Of a stretch of 64,000 bases of DNA, positions 52,031 through 61,981 are shown in pieces; position 1 is the first letter of the stretch; every line of letters starts with the position of its first letter. Under the pieces are notes generated by a model. It was given only the letters and a program-made list of their open reading frames with translations, had not been told where the DNA came from and made no database searches. Both the position numbers and the translations under genes were made by a program. The stretch covers positions 744,001 through 808,000 of the forward strand of contig CP046147.1 in the NCBI GenBank assembly GCA_029593915.1, in the 5' to 3' direction. The stretch comes from Candidatus Lucifugimonas marina. GTDB taxonomy: Bacteria; Chloroflexota; Dehalococcoidia; Lucifugimonadales; Lucifugimonadaceae.

Positions 52031-52250
52031 TTCCTCGGGGCGGGAGTTTTAAGCTTGTCATCCTGAATTCATTTTCAGGATCTAATGTTCAACCTGAGCA
52101 AGTAGCGACAGCCGCCGTGAATTTGACGCCAAGCTCTCGACAAGTTTCCAAAGTGGAGCAGTGGTTGGCGTGCCTGTCGTCCTTCGACGGGGCTCAGGAT
52201 GGCATTTTGGGGAGCTCGGCAGCAGCGCGGGTTGTACTGGTGGCTTCTAT

Positions 52251-52288
52251 AATCTCGGCGATCAACATTGTTTCGCCGAGATTTTTTT
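52251..52288 (+). terminator. Terminator-like hairpin ending at the sulfatase start codon
   Basis: AATCTCGGCG pairs perfectly with CGCCGAGATT, followed by seven T that run straight into ATG at 52289. TATAAT lies at 52248-52253 and overlaps the left arm. It may be an attenuator, or the end of an upstream unit. Confidence 0.6.
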
Positions 52289-53764
52289 ATGTCCAAAAAG
52301 CCGAACCTACTTTTTATTTGTTCAGACCAGCAGCGTACCGACACGATTGGTGCATATGGGAACGACTGGATTGAAACTCCGGCTTTGAACGAACTTTCGA
52401 GCAAAAGTTTCGTTTTTGAGAATGCGTATGTGACTCAGCCAGTTTGTTCTCCGGCGCGTTCGACGATGATGACCGGGTTGTATCCACATTCGGCTGGAGT
52501 TGTTCGCAATAGCAAGCCGGATCGACCGTTCAGCAACCTGTTTCCTGAAGTGAAGACCATCGCCGAGATGGTCGACGAAGATTACGTTTGCGCTAAGTAC
52601 GGCAAGTGGCATTTGGGAGATGATCTTTCGCCGCAGCACGGGTTTACTGAGTGGATCAGTACCGAGGACGCCCACGATAACAATTTTCCGAACTGGCACG
52701 ACCCGAAACACAAAGATCGTAAGTCGCAGTACTACGATTACTTAGTCGCCAAAGGACATGAGCCGCAGGGCGATCATGAGGGACACAAATCGCACACGCA
52801 AGAGCAGCGCGGTTACTTCCCAATGGAAGACACTATGGCGATGTTTTTGAGTCGACATACGGTCGATTTTGTGAACGCTCGGGCCGAGGATGAAAAACCG
52901 TGGCTTATGTACGTAAACATGTTCGAGCCACACCCGCCGTACAACGGTCCGTTGAACGATATGTACGACCCGAATTCACTGGATATGGGGCCGTTGTTTT
53001 TGAAGAAACCGACCGAGAACACTCCGGCGTTTAGCAGAGTACGTTCTGACTGTCACATGGCGGAAGCTGAAGAGGAAAGCCCGGGTGATCCTGAAAAATA
53101 CTGGCGGGAGCTGAGGGCAAAGTATTTTGGGAATATGACGGTGTTAGATCGAGGGATCGAGCCGATATTTAAAGCACTCGAAGAATCGGGACAGGCCGAT
53201 AACACAATCATTGTTTTCACGAGCGATCATGGTGATTCGCTTGGTGATCGGGGCATGCTGATGAAGCGTTCGTTCTACGAAGAGGTGGCACGAGTTCCGC
53301 TAATCGTTCACGTGCCGTGGTTGTCGGGCAATGAGCAGCGGGTTGACGGAAGTATTGGTCACACGGATTTGGTTCCGACTTTGCTGGGTTTGATGGGACA
53401 GGAGGTTCCTGATCATCTTCAGGGAGCGAGTCGCAAGGGCGTGCTCGAAGGTTCCGAAGAACTGACCGACGACGTGTTTATGCAGTGGCACGGTGGCGCT
53501 GCGACGATTTCGCTGGGCGATGCAGAGTTTGATCGACTTTCGGAGATTCCGTGGCGCAGCATGGTTTCAGGGCCAGCGGGTGATCGCTGGAAGTTGGATC
53601 TTTCACCACACGATTTATGTGAACTTTACGATTTGAACAATGATCCGCTGGAATTGACGAATTTGTACGCATATCCTGATCATGCAGATCGAGTGCGAGC
53701 CATGACGGCGCGGATGCGCGAGTGGCAGCAGCGAGTCGGTGACGATTTGGATCTGGGTGTTTAG
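52289..53764 (+). CDS. Sulfatase (formylglycine type), 2
   Basis: 491 residues from ATG 52289; a TTG 21 nt upstream would add residues encoded by the hairpin. Metal ligands lie in LFICSDQQRTD, and the signature C53-S-P-A-R57 (PVCSPARSTMMTG) supplies the formylglycine. VFTSDHGDSLGDRGMLMKRSFYEE provides the other metal residues. It differs from the sulfatase at 29330 in subfamily, with choline-sulfatase or arylsulfatase-like features. It is cytoplasmic, with no signal sequence. There is no Shine-Dalgarno motif, only the terminator-like hairpin and T run before the start. Confidence 0.92.
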   Translation: MSKKPNLLFICSDQQRTDTIGAYGNDWIETPALNELSSKSFVFENAYVTQPVCSPARSTMMTGLYPHSAGVVRNSKPDRPFSNLFPEVKTIAEMVDEDYVCAKYGKWHLGDDLSPQHGFTEWISTEDAHDNNFPNWHDPKHKDRKSQYYDYLVAKGHEPQGDHEGHKSHTQEQRGYFPMEDTMAMFLSRHTVDFVNARAEDEKPWLMYVNMFEPHPPYNGPLNDMYDPNSLDMGPLFLKKPTENTPAFSRVRSDCHMAEAEEESPGDPEKYWRELRAKYFGNMTVLDRGIEPIFKALEESGQADNTIIVFTSDHGDSLGDRGMLMKRSFYEEVARVPLIVHVPWLSGNEQRVDGSIGHTDLVPTLLGLMGQEVPDHLQGASRKGVLEGSEELTDDVFMQWHGGAATISLGDAEFDRLSEIPWRSMVSGPAGDRWKLDLSPHDLCELYDLNNDPLELTNLYAYPDHADRVRAMTARMREWQQRVGDDLDLGV

Positions 53765-53898
53765 TTAGATTTGGCTCGGCTTGCTGAGTGGTGCTGATTT
53801 GATCTTTGATCGCAATTAGTTCGGCAAGGGATTCTTAAATCACACTGCTGGGTGATGAATCCGTAACCCTGTTTTTAACTACAATTAGCGGCTGATCG

Positions 53899-56358
53899 GT
53901 GGGTATCCGATCTAAGCACTTATTCGGATTAAAATTGGCGAACGTTCAGTCGATACAGCAGCTTGGTCGTTACCGGGATTTGGTTCCCGTTGGCGCCGGT
54001 TCATTCGCGACTGTTTATCGGGCGATTGATTCACTTCTGGGGCGTTCTGTTGCGTTGAAGGTGCTTGCACCCAACGTGGCGATTGACGAAGTGTTCGTCG
54101 GCGATTTTATTGGCGAGGCTCAGAAGGCTGCCGCCATCGATCACCAGAATGTTGTGCGGGTTTACGATGTTGGAGAAGATTCTGGCCAGCACTACATAGC
54201 TCTGGAATATCTTGAGCAAAGTCTCGACAGGCTGTTGATCGAAACCGGGCCATTATCGGTTCCACAGGCATCGAAATTGCTTGTTGATATTGCTTCGGGA
54301 CTTCACGCTGCGCACTCTCAGGACCCTGCGCTAGTTCACTACGACGTGAAGCCACACAACGTCCTAATTGATCAGGATGGAACGGCGAAGATCGGTGATT
54401 TCGGGATCGCAGATACGGCTTCCTTGACCAGAGGTACTGCCCGAGGTACACCGAAGTACATTGCGCCTGAAGTTGCGACTCAATCGAGCAGTAAGACCGA
54501 CCGGCGATCTGATGTGTATTCACTTGGCGTTGTGCTTTTTGAGATGCTCACAGGTCGATTACCGTTCGATGGCGCAACAGAGTACGAAGTAACCAAACAG
54601 CACGTTGAATCGACTGTGCCTGATCCGCGAGATTTTGTCCCTGATCTGCCTGCTTGGATTACGGAACTTACGCTTAAATGTTTGGAAAAGAAACCAGAGG
54701 ATCGCTACTCGACGATGCTGGAAATCGTCGACGCAGTAGCAGAGAACGATTCGCTACTCGAACCGATGGCGGCTGCCACTCGAACTATTTCGTTCGTACC
54801 TTATCGTCCAACTTTTCGTCATCGAGTGGATCAGTATGTTCAGCTGGTTCGGGCCAATCGGCTTACTGCTATCTCTATCGCTGTGGCGAGTGTTGCGATT
54901 GTTTCGCTATTGTTTTTTGCGTTCGATTCAGAAACGCCTTCGCCGGCTCAAACAGTCGACACCAGTCCACCTTTGCAGGTGCCAGTAAGAGTGCTGCAAA
55001 GCAACGATGAATCAGCACCGCTGGTAAACGAGCGGCTATCTCAGAATCCAGTGGTCGCTCAGGCCATCGTCGATGGTGAAACGCAGGTCAGTGAACTGAG
55101 GGTATTGGACAGCCTGAGCGAGACTGAGTTGTCGAAGATGTCATTCGAAGTGTCAGTAGCCGAAACAGAAACGATTGCGGCACTACCTAGAATGCACAAC
55201 GTACTCGTCGATTCGTTTCTGCAGATCGATTTGAGCGATGTATCGGAGCCGCACAGTACCGAGTCGACGGTGAGTTTTTCCGTTGAAAAATCTTGGCTCG
55301 ATCAGTACGTCTTGGAATCTGACGAGATTCGGTTGTTCCGATTCGCCGACGACAGTTGGTGGGAACTGAACACGATTGTCATCGACGAAACCGAATCAGC
55401 AGTTCAGTTCGAAGCATTGACTCCGGGCTTTTCAATATTTGCGGTGGGATCGGTCGTGAGTGATCAAAAATCGGCATCACTCGGTGATGTCATGGACTGG
55501 CCATCCGTCGTATCCGATGATCAAGCAACAGCAGAGCCACAGCGAGTAGTTTCGGTTTTGCAAGTTCCTGAAGCCACTGTGGGGACGGGTGGAATTGCGG
55601 AAGAGTCGACACCCGTTCCTGCACCAAGTTCTACGCCTGTGCCGACAGTTGTGGCTTCACCAGTTCCTGTTCCGACTACGGCCCCTGTTGTTCCTACACC
55701 GCTGCCGACTCCAACTGCGGTTCCCACGGCACAGCCGACAACTTCGCCAACTCAGGTTGCGGTTGTCCCGACTCCAACTTCGACTACTGTTCCCGTAGTA
55801 GCGCCTACGGCAGTACCAACATCGATTCCGAATCCGACGGTGGCACCGACACCGACATCGACACCGGTTCCGACGGCTGTGCTGGTTACAGCAACCGCTA
55901 CACCCATATTCACGCCTTCGCCGACAGCCACTACACCGCCAGGTGTAACGCCTACAGCCAGCCCGACTCCAGAGCCAACGTCATCCCCCGTACCTACTCC
56001 AGAGCCGACTGTCGTCCCTTCGCCGACACCAGTACCCACAGCTACCGCTGTTCCGGTTGTGGTGAGTTTGCAATCTGATTCCGCGTCTTACCAGCATTCA
56101 GACCTTGTTCAGATCACTTTCTCGGCTGTCACCGCGGGTAGCCCGACATCGGGTGTTCAGTCATTCCTGGTTGTCAATGAACCCAACAACGGTACACAGC
56201 AGGCAAACCTGATCACCGATTCTTCAGGAACAGCAGGATATTCATTCCGTATGAACAAGAATAAGGGCGGGTGTGGCACATACACCGTGACCGCGACCGC
56301 TCAGGTGAATCAGGGGCAAACGATTTCAGTGATCGTGATTACTTTGCCTTGCGGTTGA
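53899..56358 (+). CDS. Transmembrane Ser/Thr protein kinase with PGF-pre-PGF-like ectodomain
   Basis: 819 residues from GTG. The kinase domain covers about 25-290: glycine loop GAGSFATVY, K54 in VALKVL, catalytic HYDVKPHNVL (near 146-155, with HYD in place of HRD), DFG near 167 and APE. A membrane helix follows at about 322-342 (LTAISIAVASVAIVSLLFF). The exported part has a domain (about 395-517) with STVSFSVEKSWL, EIRLFRFADDSWWEL and TPGFSIFAVGS, which matches the PGF-pre-PGF domain of surface proteins. Next comes a long Pro/Thr linker (about 567-720), and last a Big-like domain with two cysteines (GGCGTYTV and LPCG). The last two parts resemble the end of the subtilase at 61982. The start codon is uncertain. 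Confidence 0.87.
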   Translation: MGIRSKHLFGLKLANVQSIQQLGRYRDLVPVGAGSFATVYRAIDSLLGRSVALKVLAPNVAIDEVFVGDFIGEAQKAAAIDHQNVVRVYDVGEDSGQHYIALEYLEQSLDRLLIETGPLSVPQASKLLVDIASGLHAAHSQDPALVHYDVKPHNVLIDQDGTAKIGDFGIADTASLTRGTARGTPKYIAPEVATQSSSKTDRRSDVYSLGVVLFEMLTGRLPFDGATEYEVTKQHVESTVPDPRDFVPDLPAWITELTLKCLEKKPEDRYSTMLEIVDAVAENDSLLEPMAAATRTISFVPYRPTFRHRVDQYVQLVRANRLTAISIAVASVAIVSLLFFAFDSETPSPAQTVDTSPPLQVPVRVLQSNDESAPLVNERLSQNPVVAQAIVDGETQVSELRVLDSLSETELSKMSFEVSVAETETIAALPRMHNVLVDSFLQIDLSDVSEPHSTESTVSFSVEKSWLDQYVLESDEIRLFRFADDSWWELNTIVIDETESAVQFEALTPGFSIFAVGSVVSDQKSASLGDVMDWPSVVSDDQATAEPQRVVSVLQVPEATVGTGGIAEESTPVPAPSSTPVPTVVASPVPVPTTAPVVPTPLPTPTAVPTAQPTTSPTQVAVVPTPTSTTVPVVAPTAVPTSIPNPTVAPTPTSTPVPTAVLVTATATPIFTPSPTATTPPGVTPTASPTPEPTSSPVPTPEPTVVPSPTPVPTATAVPVVVSLQSDSASYQHSDLVQITFSAVTAGSPTSGVQSFLVVNEPNNGTQQANLITDSSGTAGYSFRMNKNKGGCGTYTVTATAQVNQGQTISVIVITLPCG

Positions 56359-56546
56359 ACCGTTATTAGTACGTTAAAACCAACCCTTTACCTACTTTGA
56401 CTGGTTCCTTCACTGTCTCTGTACCAAAATCGGTGTCAGACAGGCTTCAAGCTTCAGTCAACTGTGGCATCATGGCGATGCGAAATCAGAATGACCCATC
56501 TTGAAATGGTGCTTTTGGTGCTGAATATCAGCCCGGATGACTTCTA

Positions 56547-57269
56547 ATGGTCGAGAACCTAAAAACACCCGCAACGCTAAAGCGCGTATTCGTTATTGAA
56601 GACGATGCAGCCACGCGCGAGTCGATTGCGATGTCGTTCGAGTTTACGTTCTCAGATGTTGAAGTTTTGCAATTCGATCGTGCCGCTGGTGTTAGGCAAA
56701 GTCTTGAGGAAGAAGCACCTGACCTTATAACGGTCGATCTGGGCCTGCCTGATGGCGACGGTTTAGGTCTTATTCGCGAAATCCGAACGATTTCGGATGT
56801 TCCGATATTGGTCGTTTCAGCGAGAGATGATGATTCGACGCTTGTTGCTGCAATTCGACTTGGTGCTGATGCATTTCTCATAAAGCCCGTTAGTTTGGTT
56901 GCAATTCAAGCGCACGTTGAAGCGGTTTTGCGGTTGCAGGATAGGCCGGCGCGCAATACTGAGTCAGATCTGATTATTGAACTTGCTTCCTGCACTGTCG
57001 ATCTAGGGCGTGGGATGGTCGAAGTCAACGGGGTCGAAGAGTCACTCACGAAGACCGAGTTGTACTTCCTCACGACACTCGGTTCGGTTTCAGGGCGCAT
57101 CGTGCCTATGGAAGATCTTAAGACTGGCGTGTGGGGCGACCCGGACGTCGCCGATGCGACTGTCAAGATGGCTGTGCACCGGCTACGTCAAAAAATTGGC
57201 GACGACAACACCGAGCACCCGATAATCGTGAACCATCGATCAGTCGGGTACAGCCTGGCTGAACGTTAG
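56547..57269 (+). CDS. OmpR-type response regulator, 2
   Basis: 240 residues with the same plan as the regulator at 23502. Acidic pair in FVIEDD, phosphorylation site D64 (TVDLGLPDGDG), lysine in AFLIKPVS, and the C-terminal winged helix with TKTELYFLTTLGS and ATVKMAVHRLRQKIGDD. It lies directly downstream of the transmembrane Ser/Thr kinase with 190 nt between, and no histidine kinase is adjacent. Cross-talk with the Ser/Thr kinase is a possibility only. Start ATG near TTCTA without a clear ribosome site. Confidence 0.9.
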   Translation: MVENLKTPATLKRVFVIEDDAATRESIAMSFEFTFSDVEVLQFDRAAGVRQSLEEEAPDLITVDLGLPDGDGLGLIREIRTISDVPILVVSARDDDSTLVAAIRLGADAFLIKPVSLVAIQAHVEAVLRLQDRPARNTESDLIIELASCTVDLGRGMVEVNGVEESLTKTELYFLTTLGSVSGRIVPMEDLKTGVWGDPDVADATVKMAVHRLRQKIGDDNTEHPIIVNHRSVGYSLAER

Positions 57270-57738
57270 TCTTCAGGCATCTCCAGCTTCCTTGTTTGTT
57301 TACCGCTGTGACTAGCCGCGGAGATTTTCAACGCGATAATTCGGCCATAGATGCGGGCTCCTGTTTTAACTCATCGCGTTGATCCCCCCTCGACTAGCAA
57401 TCGGTGAAATTCGTTTTCCGCGTACGCTCCGAAAATCCCGAAAGAGGGGATTGGGTGTAGACGAGTGAACGTTAGGTCAAGTTTGCTAACTGACCGGTTT
57501 TGTTACTCCGTCGTTACTCAGGAGTTATGGCGTTGAAACCTGAGTAACTGCATCCGTTCTGCCGCTCATGTTTACTAACGTCGGTTAACACCTACAGGCG
57601 TACGTGCTGGCACTTATATGAGCATTTGTGCAGTTCAACTTGGCTGTTTCAGCCCGCCTCTGAGGTGTTCGAGCGCTACGGGATCCGGGCCGTCTGCAAG
57701 GGCAGAGACGGGTCATAATTTATTTGGAGGAATGAACG
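57270..57738. other. Long leader region of the surface protein gene
   Basis: About 470 nt without a gene. Nothing is recognised in the first 370 nt. The last 90 nt hold the leader motif at 57653-57712 and GGAGG at 57726, an excellent ribosome site 8 nt from the ATG. Confidence 0.5.
57653..57712 (+). promoter_or_regulatory. Leader RNA motif with GAGCGCTACGGGATC, copy 1
   Basis: CCCGCCTCTG (57653-57662) pairs with CAGAGACGGG (57703-57712) with one C-A mismatch. The loop holds GAGCGCTACGGGATC (57671-57685). The 3' arm can instead pair with CCGTCTGC just upstream (GCAGAGACGG), giving two exclusive folds. A second copy of the 15-nt core, in a perfect 16-bp stem, is at 63897-63977. Confidence 0.5.
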
Positions 57739-60700
57739 ATGACGCAGCTAGCTGCAATTCGAAGTAGATATAACGTTCTGTTGTATTTGCTTGTCGTCGT
57801 TGGCTTTGCAACGTTAGCCGTAATTGGCGCTAACGCTTTGCGAGCTGATGACACCGCCCCGACGGGACAAGGAATGTACCCGCATTACGTTGATGGGAAC
57901 GACGACTGTACGCCGTTCACCGATGACAGTACAGAATCATTCGTGAAAATCGAGTGGGACGCTGACATGGGAACTATCGATGCTGTTATAGGCGGAACTA
58001 TCAATGGCGAATCAGGTGGCGAAAATGCCCCCCCAATTACGATTCTGCCCAACCTTGACGGTTCGTACACCTACAATGTCCTAACCGATGACGGAGCAGA
58101 ATTCTCGGTTACTTTCGACAGTGCCGGTGATCACTTCGACTTCGAGTCGTCAGAAGGCGTGACCGTTGACGCGGTGGTCGCGAAAGCATCGGACGAGTAC
58201 AACCTTTACGCCTACTCGGCTTCAACGACCGGAACGATCTACACGATTCCCGCCAAGGGAAGCACTCCAGCATTCGACATCACAGTCATCGGACTGGGAC
58301 ACGAAGTTAGCTGGGACACTGATCTGTTCACGCCTCTGAAAGACCCGTTAGTCCAAACTTCAAACCACTCCGGCATCAGCCACGTTTCGCTTTGCTACGA
58401 CCGAAACTTGGTTGTTAGCAAGACGGCTGCTGGTACTTACGGAATCGACCACGACTGGTCGATCGACAAGTCTGTAACTGATGGCAACACAAGTTACTTC
58501 CCAGGGGAGACTGCTAATTACCTGATCGACGTAATTTACGGTGGATCAGAGAAATTCGATTACGCGGTTGGTGGTGAAATCACCATCTACAACCCATGGA
58601 ATGATTCAGTGACAGTTAGCTCAGTATCGGATTCACTAAACGTCGATGGCGGTACGCTGACCCTTGAGGACATCGGAACGGGTGTCATCGCCGGTGGCGA
58701 TTCACTTGTGCTTGATTACAGCATCGCAGATGCACCTCACACAGCTACTTCAAACAATGTCGAGGTTGAGACAGCTGGTACCAGCGTAGAGGGTGGATCA
58801 TTCTCTGCTCCGTTTACTTACCAACTGGACGTAAACAATGTCAGCGATGATTCGGTGACTATTACCGATTCAATGTTCCCTGAGTTCAGCGAGCTGGTTT
58901 CAGCAGCTGGTAAGTCAGCGGGTGACGTTGCTTCGTTCCCATACTCTGTTGGCCCATTGGCAGCAGACACTGAGAATGGTGCCCCCGTTATTACGGACAT
59001 CACTAACACTGCGTGTCTTGACGACGACATGGACGACACCGACAACGTTGGTGACGCCAATGGAGTCGAGTGTTCTGACGTAACGATCACTGTTTATCCG
59101 GTGACTGTTTCGAAGACAGCGGAAACTACTTACTTCCGGGATTACGACTGGACCATTGCGAAGGAACTCCTTCACGATGATTCAAGCTTCTTCCCAGGTG
59201 AGACCGCTAACTACAATGTGAGAGTTACCGCTTCTGCTGCGCAGGATTTTGGTCACGCGGTTAGCGGAACGATTTACGTTTCGCACAGCAACCCGGTTGA
59301 TTCGTTGTCAGTTACTGTCACGGATCAGCTGAATGCTGGTAGCGTTTCAGTCGACGGTGACGGAACATTGAGCATCCCTGCAGCAGGTCTGGCAACAGTC
59401 AGTACCGCGTCGATTGGATACAGCTCAACCTCTGCTTCAACCGATGACGAGTTGAACACCGCTACAGCATCGTGGAACATTGACGGTGCCACGGGAAGTG
59501 CTTCTGGCACAGCCGATGTCGTTTGGGCTGCTGATCCAATCGATGCAAACATTAGTGACTACACCGTGGTAGTCGACGACGATCTTGCGGGTTGGAGCGT
59601 CGAACTGAACGCTGACGCCCATGCGATTTGGTCCAAGAGCTACTCGCTCACGAACTTGCAGGCAGACACTGAGAATGGTGCCCCCGTTATTACGGACATC
59701 ACTAACACTGCGTGTCTTGACGACGACATGGACGACACCGACAACGTTGGTGACGCCAATGGAGTCGAGTGTTCTGACGTAACGATCACTGTTTATCCGG
59801 TGACTGTTTCGAAGACAGCGGAAACTACTTACTTCCGGGATTACGACTGGACCATTGCGAAGGAACTCCTTCACGATGATTCAAGCTTCTTCCCTGGTGA
59901 GACTGCTGACTACAAGGTGAGCGTTACCGCTTCTGCTGCGCAGGAGTTTGGTCACGCTGTTGACGGAACGATTACTGTTTCGCACGACAACCCGGATGAC
60001 GACTTGAGCGTTTCGCTCAACGACTACCTGGACGTGTCTACTGGTTCATGGTCAGGCACTCTCGTAGTCACGAGTGAAGACGGAGTCAACTCGGTCGATT
60101 ACTCGCTTGCTGCGGGTCCGACTGATGAGTTGAACACAGTTACGGCAACTTGGAACAACGCTACTGGCGGTAGTGCTTCTGGCACAGCCGATGTTGTTTG
60201 GGCTGCTGATCCAATCGCTGCAAACATCAGCGACCACTCAGTGGTTGTTGGTGATGACCTAGCTGGCTGGGAAGTGGAACTTAATGCCACTGACAATGCA
60301 ACTTGGTCCAAGAGCTACTCGCTCACGAACTTGCAGGCAGACACTGAGAATGGTGCCCCCGTTATTACGGACATCACTAACACTGCGTGTCTTGACGACG
60401 ACATGGACGACACCGACAACGTTGGTGACGCCAATGGAGTCGAGTGTTCTGACGTAACGATCACTGTTTACCCAGTGACTGTTACTAAGACTGCATCGAC
60501 TTCTTACGACCGAACGTTCATCTGGACGATCAACAAGACGGCATTCTGGATTGACTATGCAGGTCAGGACCCAGTTCGAACTGAAGTCACTGACACTAGC
60601 GGTCCGATTACCGACTCATCGGGTATGGGAATCGAAGTCGAATACGACATTACGGTTTCAACGACATCAGAGATTGACTCCAACTACTTTGTAGATGGTG

Positions 60701-61851
60701 ACATCACTGTGTCACACAGCAACCCGGACGATTCGTTGACAGTTACTGTTACGGATCAGTTGAACGCTGGCAGCGTTTCAGTCGACGGTGACGGAACGTT
60801 GGTAATTCCGGCAGCTGGTACAGCTTCGGTTAGTGAGAATTCAATCGGATACAACTCGACTTCGACTTCTCCTGCTGATGTTCTGAACACTGCAACCGCC
60901 ACGTGGTCTACCGGAAGTGCTTCTGGCGATGTCGTAATCGACTGGTCGGAAGATGCTGCATACATAGAAGTTCTCAACCCAACTTGGAGCGTGTCAGATC
61001 CTGGTATCTCCAACACTTCGGACACTACTGTCGTTGGTGTGAACTTCGAGGCAGGTGACGATAATGGCATTGTTGGTCAGGACGGTAACTACACAGGTAC
61101 GTTGATCACCACTATTACGAGCATCGTTCCTAACGTTGCTAACGTTTGTGATCAGGTTACTTGGACTAACACTGCTACTGTTTTCTTCGGTATCGGTTCT
61201 GCAACTGACGATGCACAGCTTGTGATCGATCAGACTTGTGCTGGTCGTTTGACGAGGACACCTGGTTACTGGAAGACGCACAACGACACGTTCCAGGGTC
61301 TTGGCGGTCCACAGACCGACACAACCTGGAACCAGATTCCGCCTAATGCAGAACTTTCAGACTTCTTCGTTAGTGGCTTGAGCTACTACGGAGTGCTGAC
61401 AGCTCCTGATGGTGGTAGCCCGTACATCACTCTTGGTCGTGCGTACATCGCCGCTGAGTTGAATGTTCTGGCTGGTACCGTTGCGACTGAGGACGCACTC
61501 TATGACCGTAACAGTCTTGTAGGTGTGGATCTCGACCTGGATCAGGACGGATCCCTCAGTAATGCCGAAAAGAACCTTGACGTGATGGCTGTCTCGGCTG
61601 AATTGCTTAGCACATTCAACCCCGCGACCATCGACGGATTCGACGCTATCGTAACTTGGGTATTCACCCCGGTTGAAGATGGCGGAAACGGCGGCGAGTT
61701 CCCGACCCGTAAGGAACTCCGAGGGGAAGGATTCGGCGGTAATGACGTGGCTCACTTCTTCAACTACTTTAGCCCGATGCTTGTACTTGCCGAGTACCTC
61801 GACGACTACAACAACGGTGCCAACGGAATTGGACCTGGTCACGGTGACTAA
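57739..61851 (+). CDS. Large repetitive surface protein (1370 residues)
   Basis: An N-terminal membrane or signal segment (YNVLLYLLVVVGFATLAVIG) is followed by Thr/Ser/Asp-rich beta domains. The repeat unit starts ADTENGAPVITDITNTACLD, passes CSDVTITVYPVTVSKTA and YDWTIAKELL, and ends in SHSNPxDSLSVTVTDQLNAG-like segments; it occurs about three times. DNA copies are identical over long stretches (58963-59195 and 59662-59894 over 233 bp; 60337-60470 over 134 bp). The C-terminal 200 residues begin RTPGYWKTHNDTF, a domain found at the ends of many secreted proteins, and include an EF-hand-like DLDLDQDGSLS loop. It is probably a cell-wall or envelope protein. It has GGAGG 8 nt before the ATG. Confidence 0.8.
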   Translation: MTQLAAIRSRYNVLLYLLVVVGFATLAVIGANALRADDTAPTGQGMYPHYVDGNDDCTPFTDDSTESFVKIEWDADMGTIDAVIGGTINGESGGENAPPITILPNLDGSYTYNVLTDDGAEFSVTFDSAGDHFDFESSEGVTVDAVVAKASDEYNLYAYSASTTGTIYTIPAKGSTPAFDITVIGLGHEVSWDTDLFTPLKDPLVQTSNHSGISHVSLCYDRNLVVSKTAAGTYGIDHDWSIDKSVTDGNTSYFPGETANYLIDVIYGGSEKFDYAVGGEITIYNPWNDSVTVSSVSDSLNVDGGTLTLEDIGTGVIAGGDSLVLDYSIADAPHTATSNNVEVETAGTSVEGGSFSAPFTYQLDVNNVSDDSVTITDSMFPEFSELVSAAGKSAGDVASFPYSVGPLAADTENGAPVITDITNTACLDDDMDDTDNVGDANGVECSDVTITVYPVTVSKTAETTYFRDYDWTIAKELLHDDSSFFPGETANYNVRVTASAAQDFGHAVSGTIYVSHSNPVDSLSVTVTDQLNAGSVSVDGDGTLSIPAAGLATVSTASIGYSSTSASTDDELNTATASWNIDGATGSASGTADVVWAADPIDANISDYTVVVDDDLAGWSVELNADAHAIWSKSYSLTNLQADTENGAPVITDITNTACLDDDMDDTDNVGDANGVECSDVTITVYPVTVSKTAETTYFRDYDWTIAKELLHDDSSFFPGETADYKVSVTASAAQEFGHAVDGTITVSHDNPDDDLSVSLNDYLDVSTGSWSGTLVVTSEDGVNSVDYSLAAGPTDELNTVTATWNNATGGSASGTADVVWAADPIAANISDHSVVVGDDLAGWEVELNATDNATWSKSYSLTNLQADTENGAPVITDITNTACLDDDMDDTDNVGDANGVECSDVTITVYPVTVTKTASTSYDRTFIWTINKTAFWIDYAGQDPVRTEVTDTSGPITDSSGMGIEVEYDITVSTTSEIDSNYFVDGDITVSHSNPDDSLTVTVTDQLNAGSVSVDGDGTLVIPAAGTASVSENSIGYNSTSTSPADVLNTATATWSTGSASGDVVIDWSEDAAYIEVLNPTWSVSDPGISNTSDTTVVGVNFEAGDDNGIVGQDGNYTGTLITTITSIVPNVANVCDQVTWTNTATVFFGIGSATDDAQLVIDQTCAGRLTRTPGYWKTHNDTFQGLGGPQTDTTWNQIPPNAELSDFFVSGLSYYGVLTAPDGGSPYITLGRAYIAAELNVLAGTVATEDALYDRNSLVGVDLDLDQDGSLSNAEKNLDVMAVSAELLSTFNPATIDGFDAIVTWVFTPVEDGGNGGEFPTRKELRGEGFGGNDVAHFFNYFSPMLVLAEYLDDYNNGANGIGPGHGD
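58963..59195 (+). repeat. In-gene direct repeat, copy 1 (233 bp)
   Basis: Identical to 59662-59894 and, over its first 134 bp, to 60337-60470. Period 699 bp and then 675 bp. Absence of silent differences indicates very recent duplication or ongoing gene conversion. Confidence 0.92.
59662..59894 (+). repeat. In-gene direct repeat, copy 2 (233 bp)
   Basis: See copy 1. Upstream of it, CCAAGAGCTACTCGCTCACG is shared with the third copy too. Confidence 0.92.
60337..60470 (+). repeat. In-gene direct repeat, copy 3 (134 bp)
   Basis: Identical to the first 134 bp of copies 1 and 2, after which the sequences drift apart. Confidence 0.9.
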
Positions 61852-61903
61852 GTCATAAATAGCCGATCATCTGGATCTGCCGGATTCCGGCTGATACGGA
61901 AAT

Positions 61904-61939
61904 AAAAGAGGGTGGAGTCGAAAGACTCCACCCTCTTTT
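61904..61939. terminator. Bidirectional intrinsic terminator
   Basis: AAAAGAGGGTGGAGTC-GAAA-GACTCCACCCTCTTTT, a perfect 16-bp stem with GAAA loop and T runs in both directions. It lies between the converging surface protein and subtilase genes. Confidence 0.95.
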
Positions 61940-61981
61940 GGTTAAGCGATCTGGTGGGGGAGGATCGCTTTTGGGTTCGAA

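Noticed and set aside
55521..56039. Valine/glycine-rich frames opposite the kinase linker
   Set aside because: They are antisense images of the Pro/Thr linker codons of the kinase gene.
57653..57712. A known c-di-GMP, c-di-AMP or cobalamin riboswitch
   Set aside because: None of the conserved strings of these classes that I can recall is present; left as an unclassified motif.
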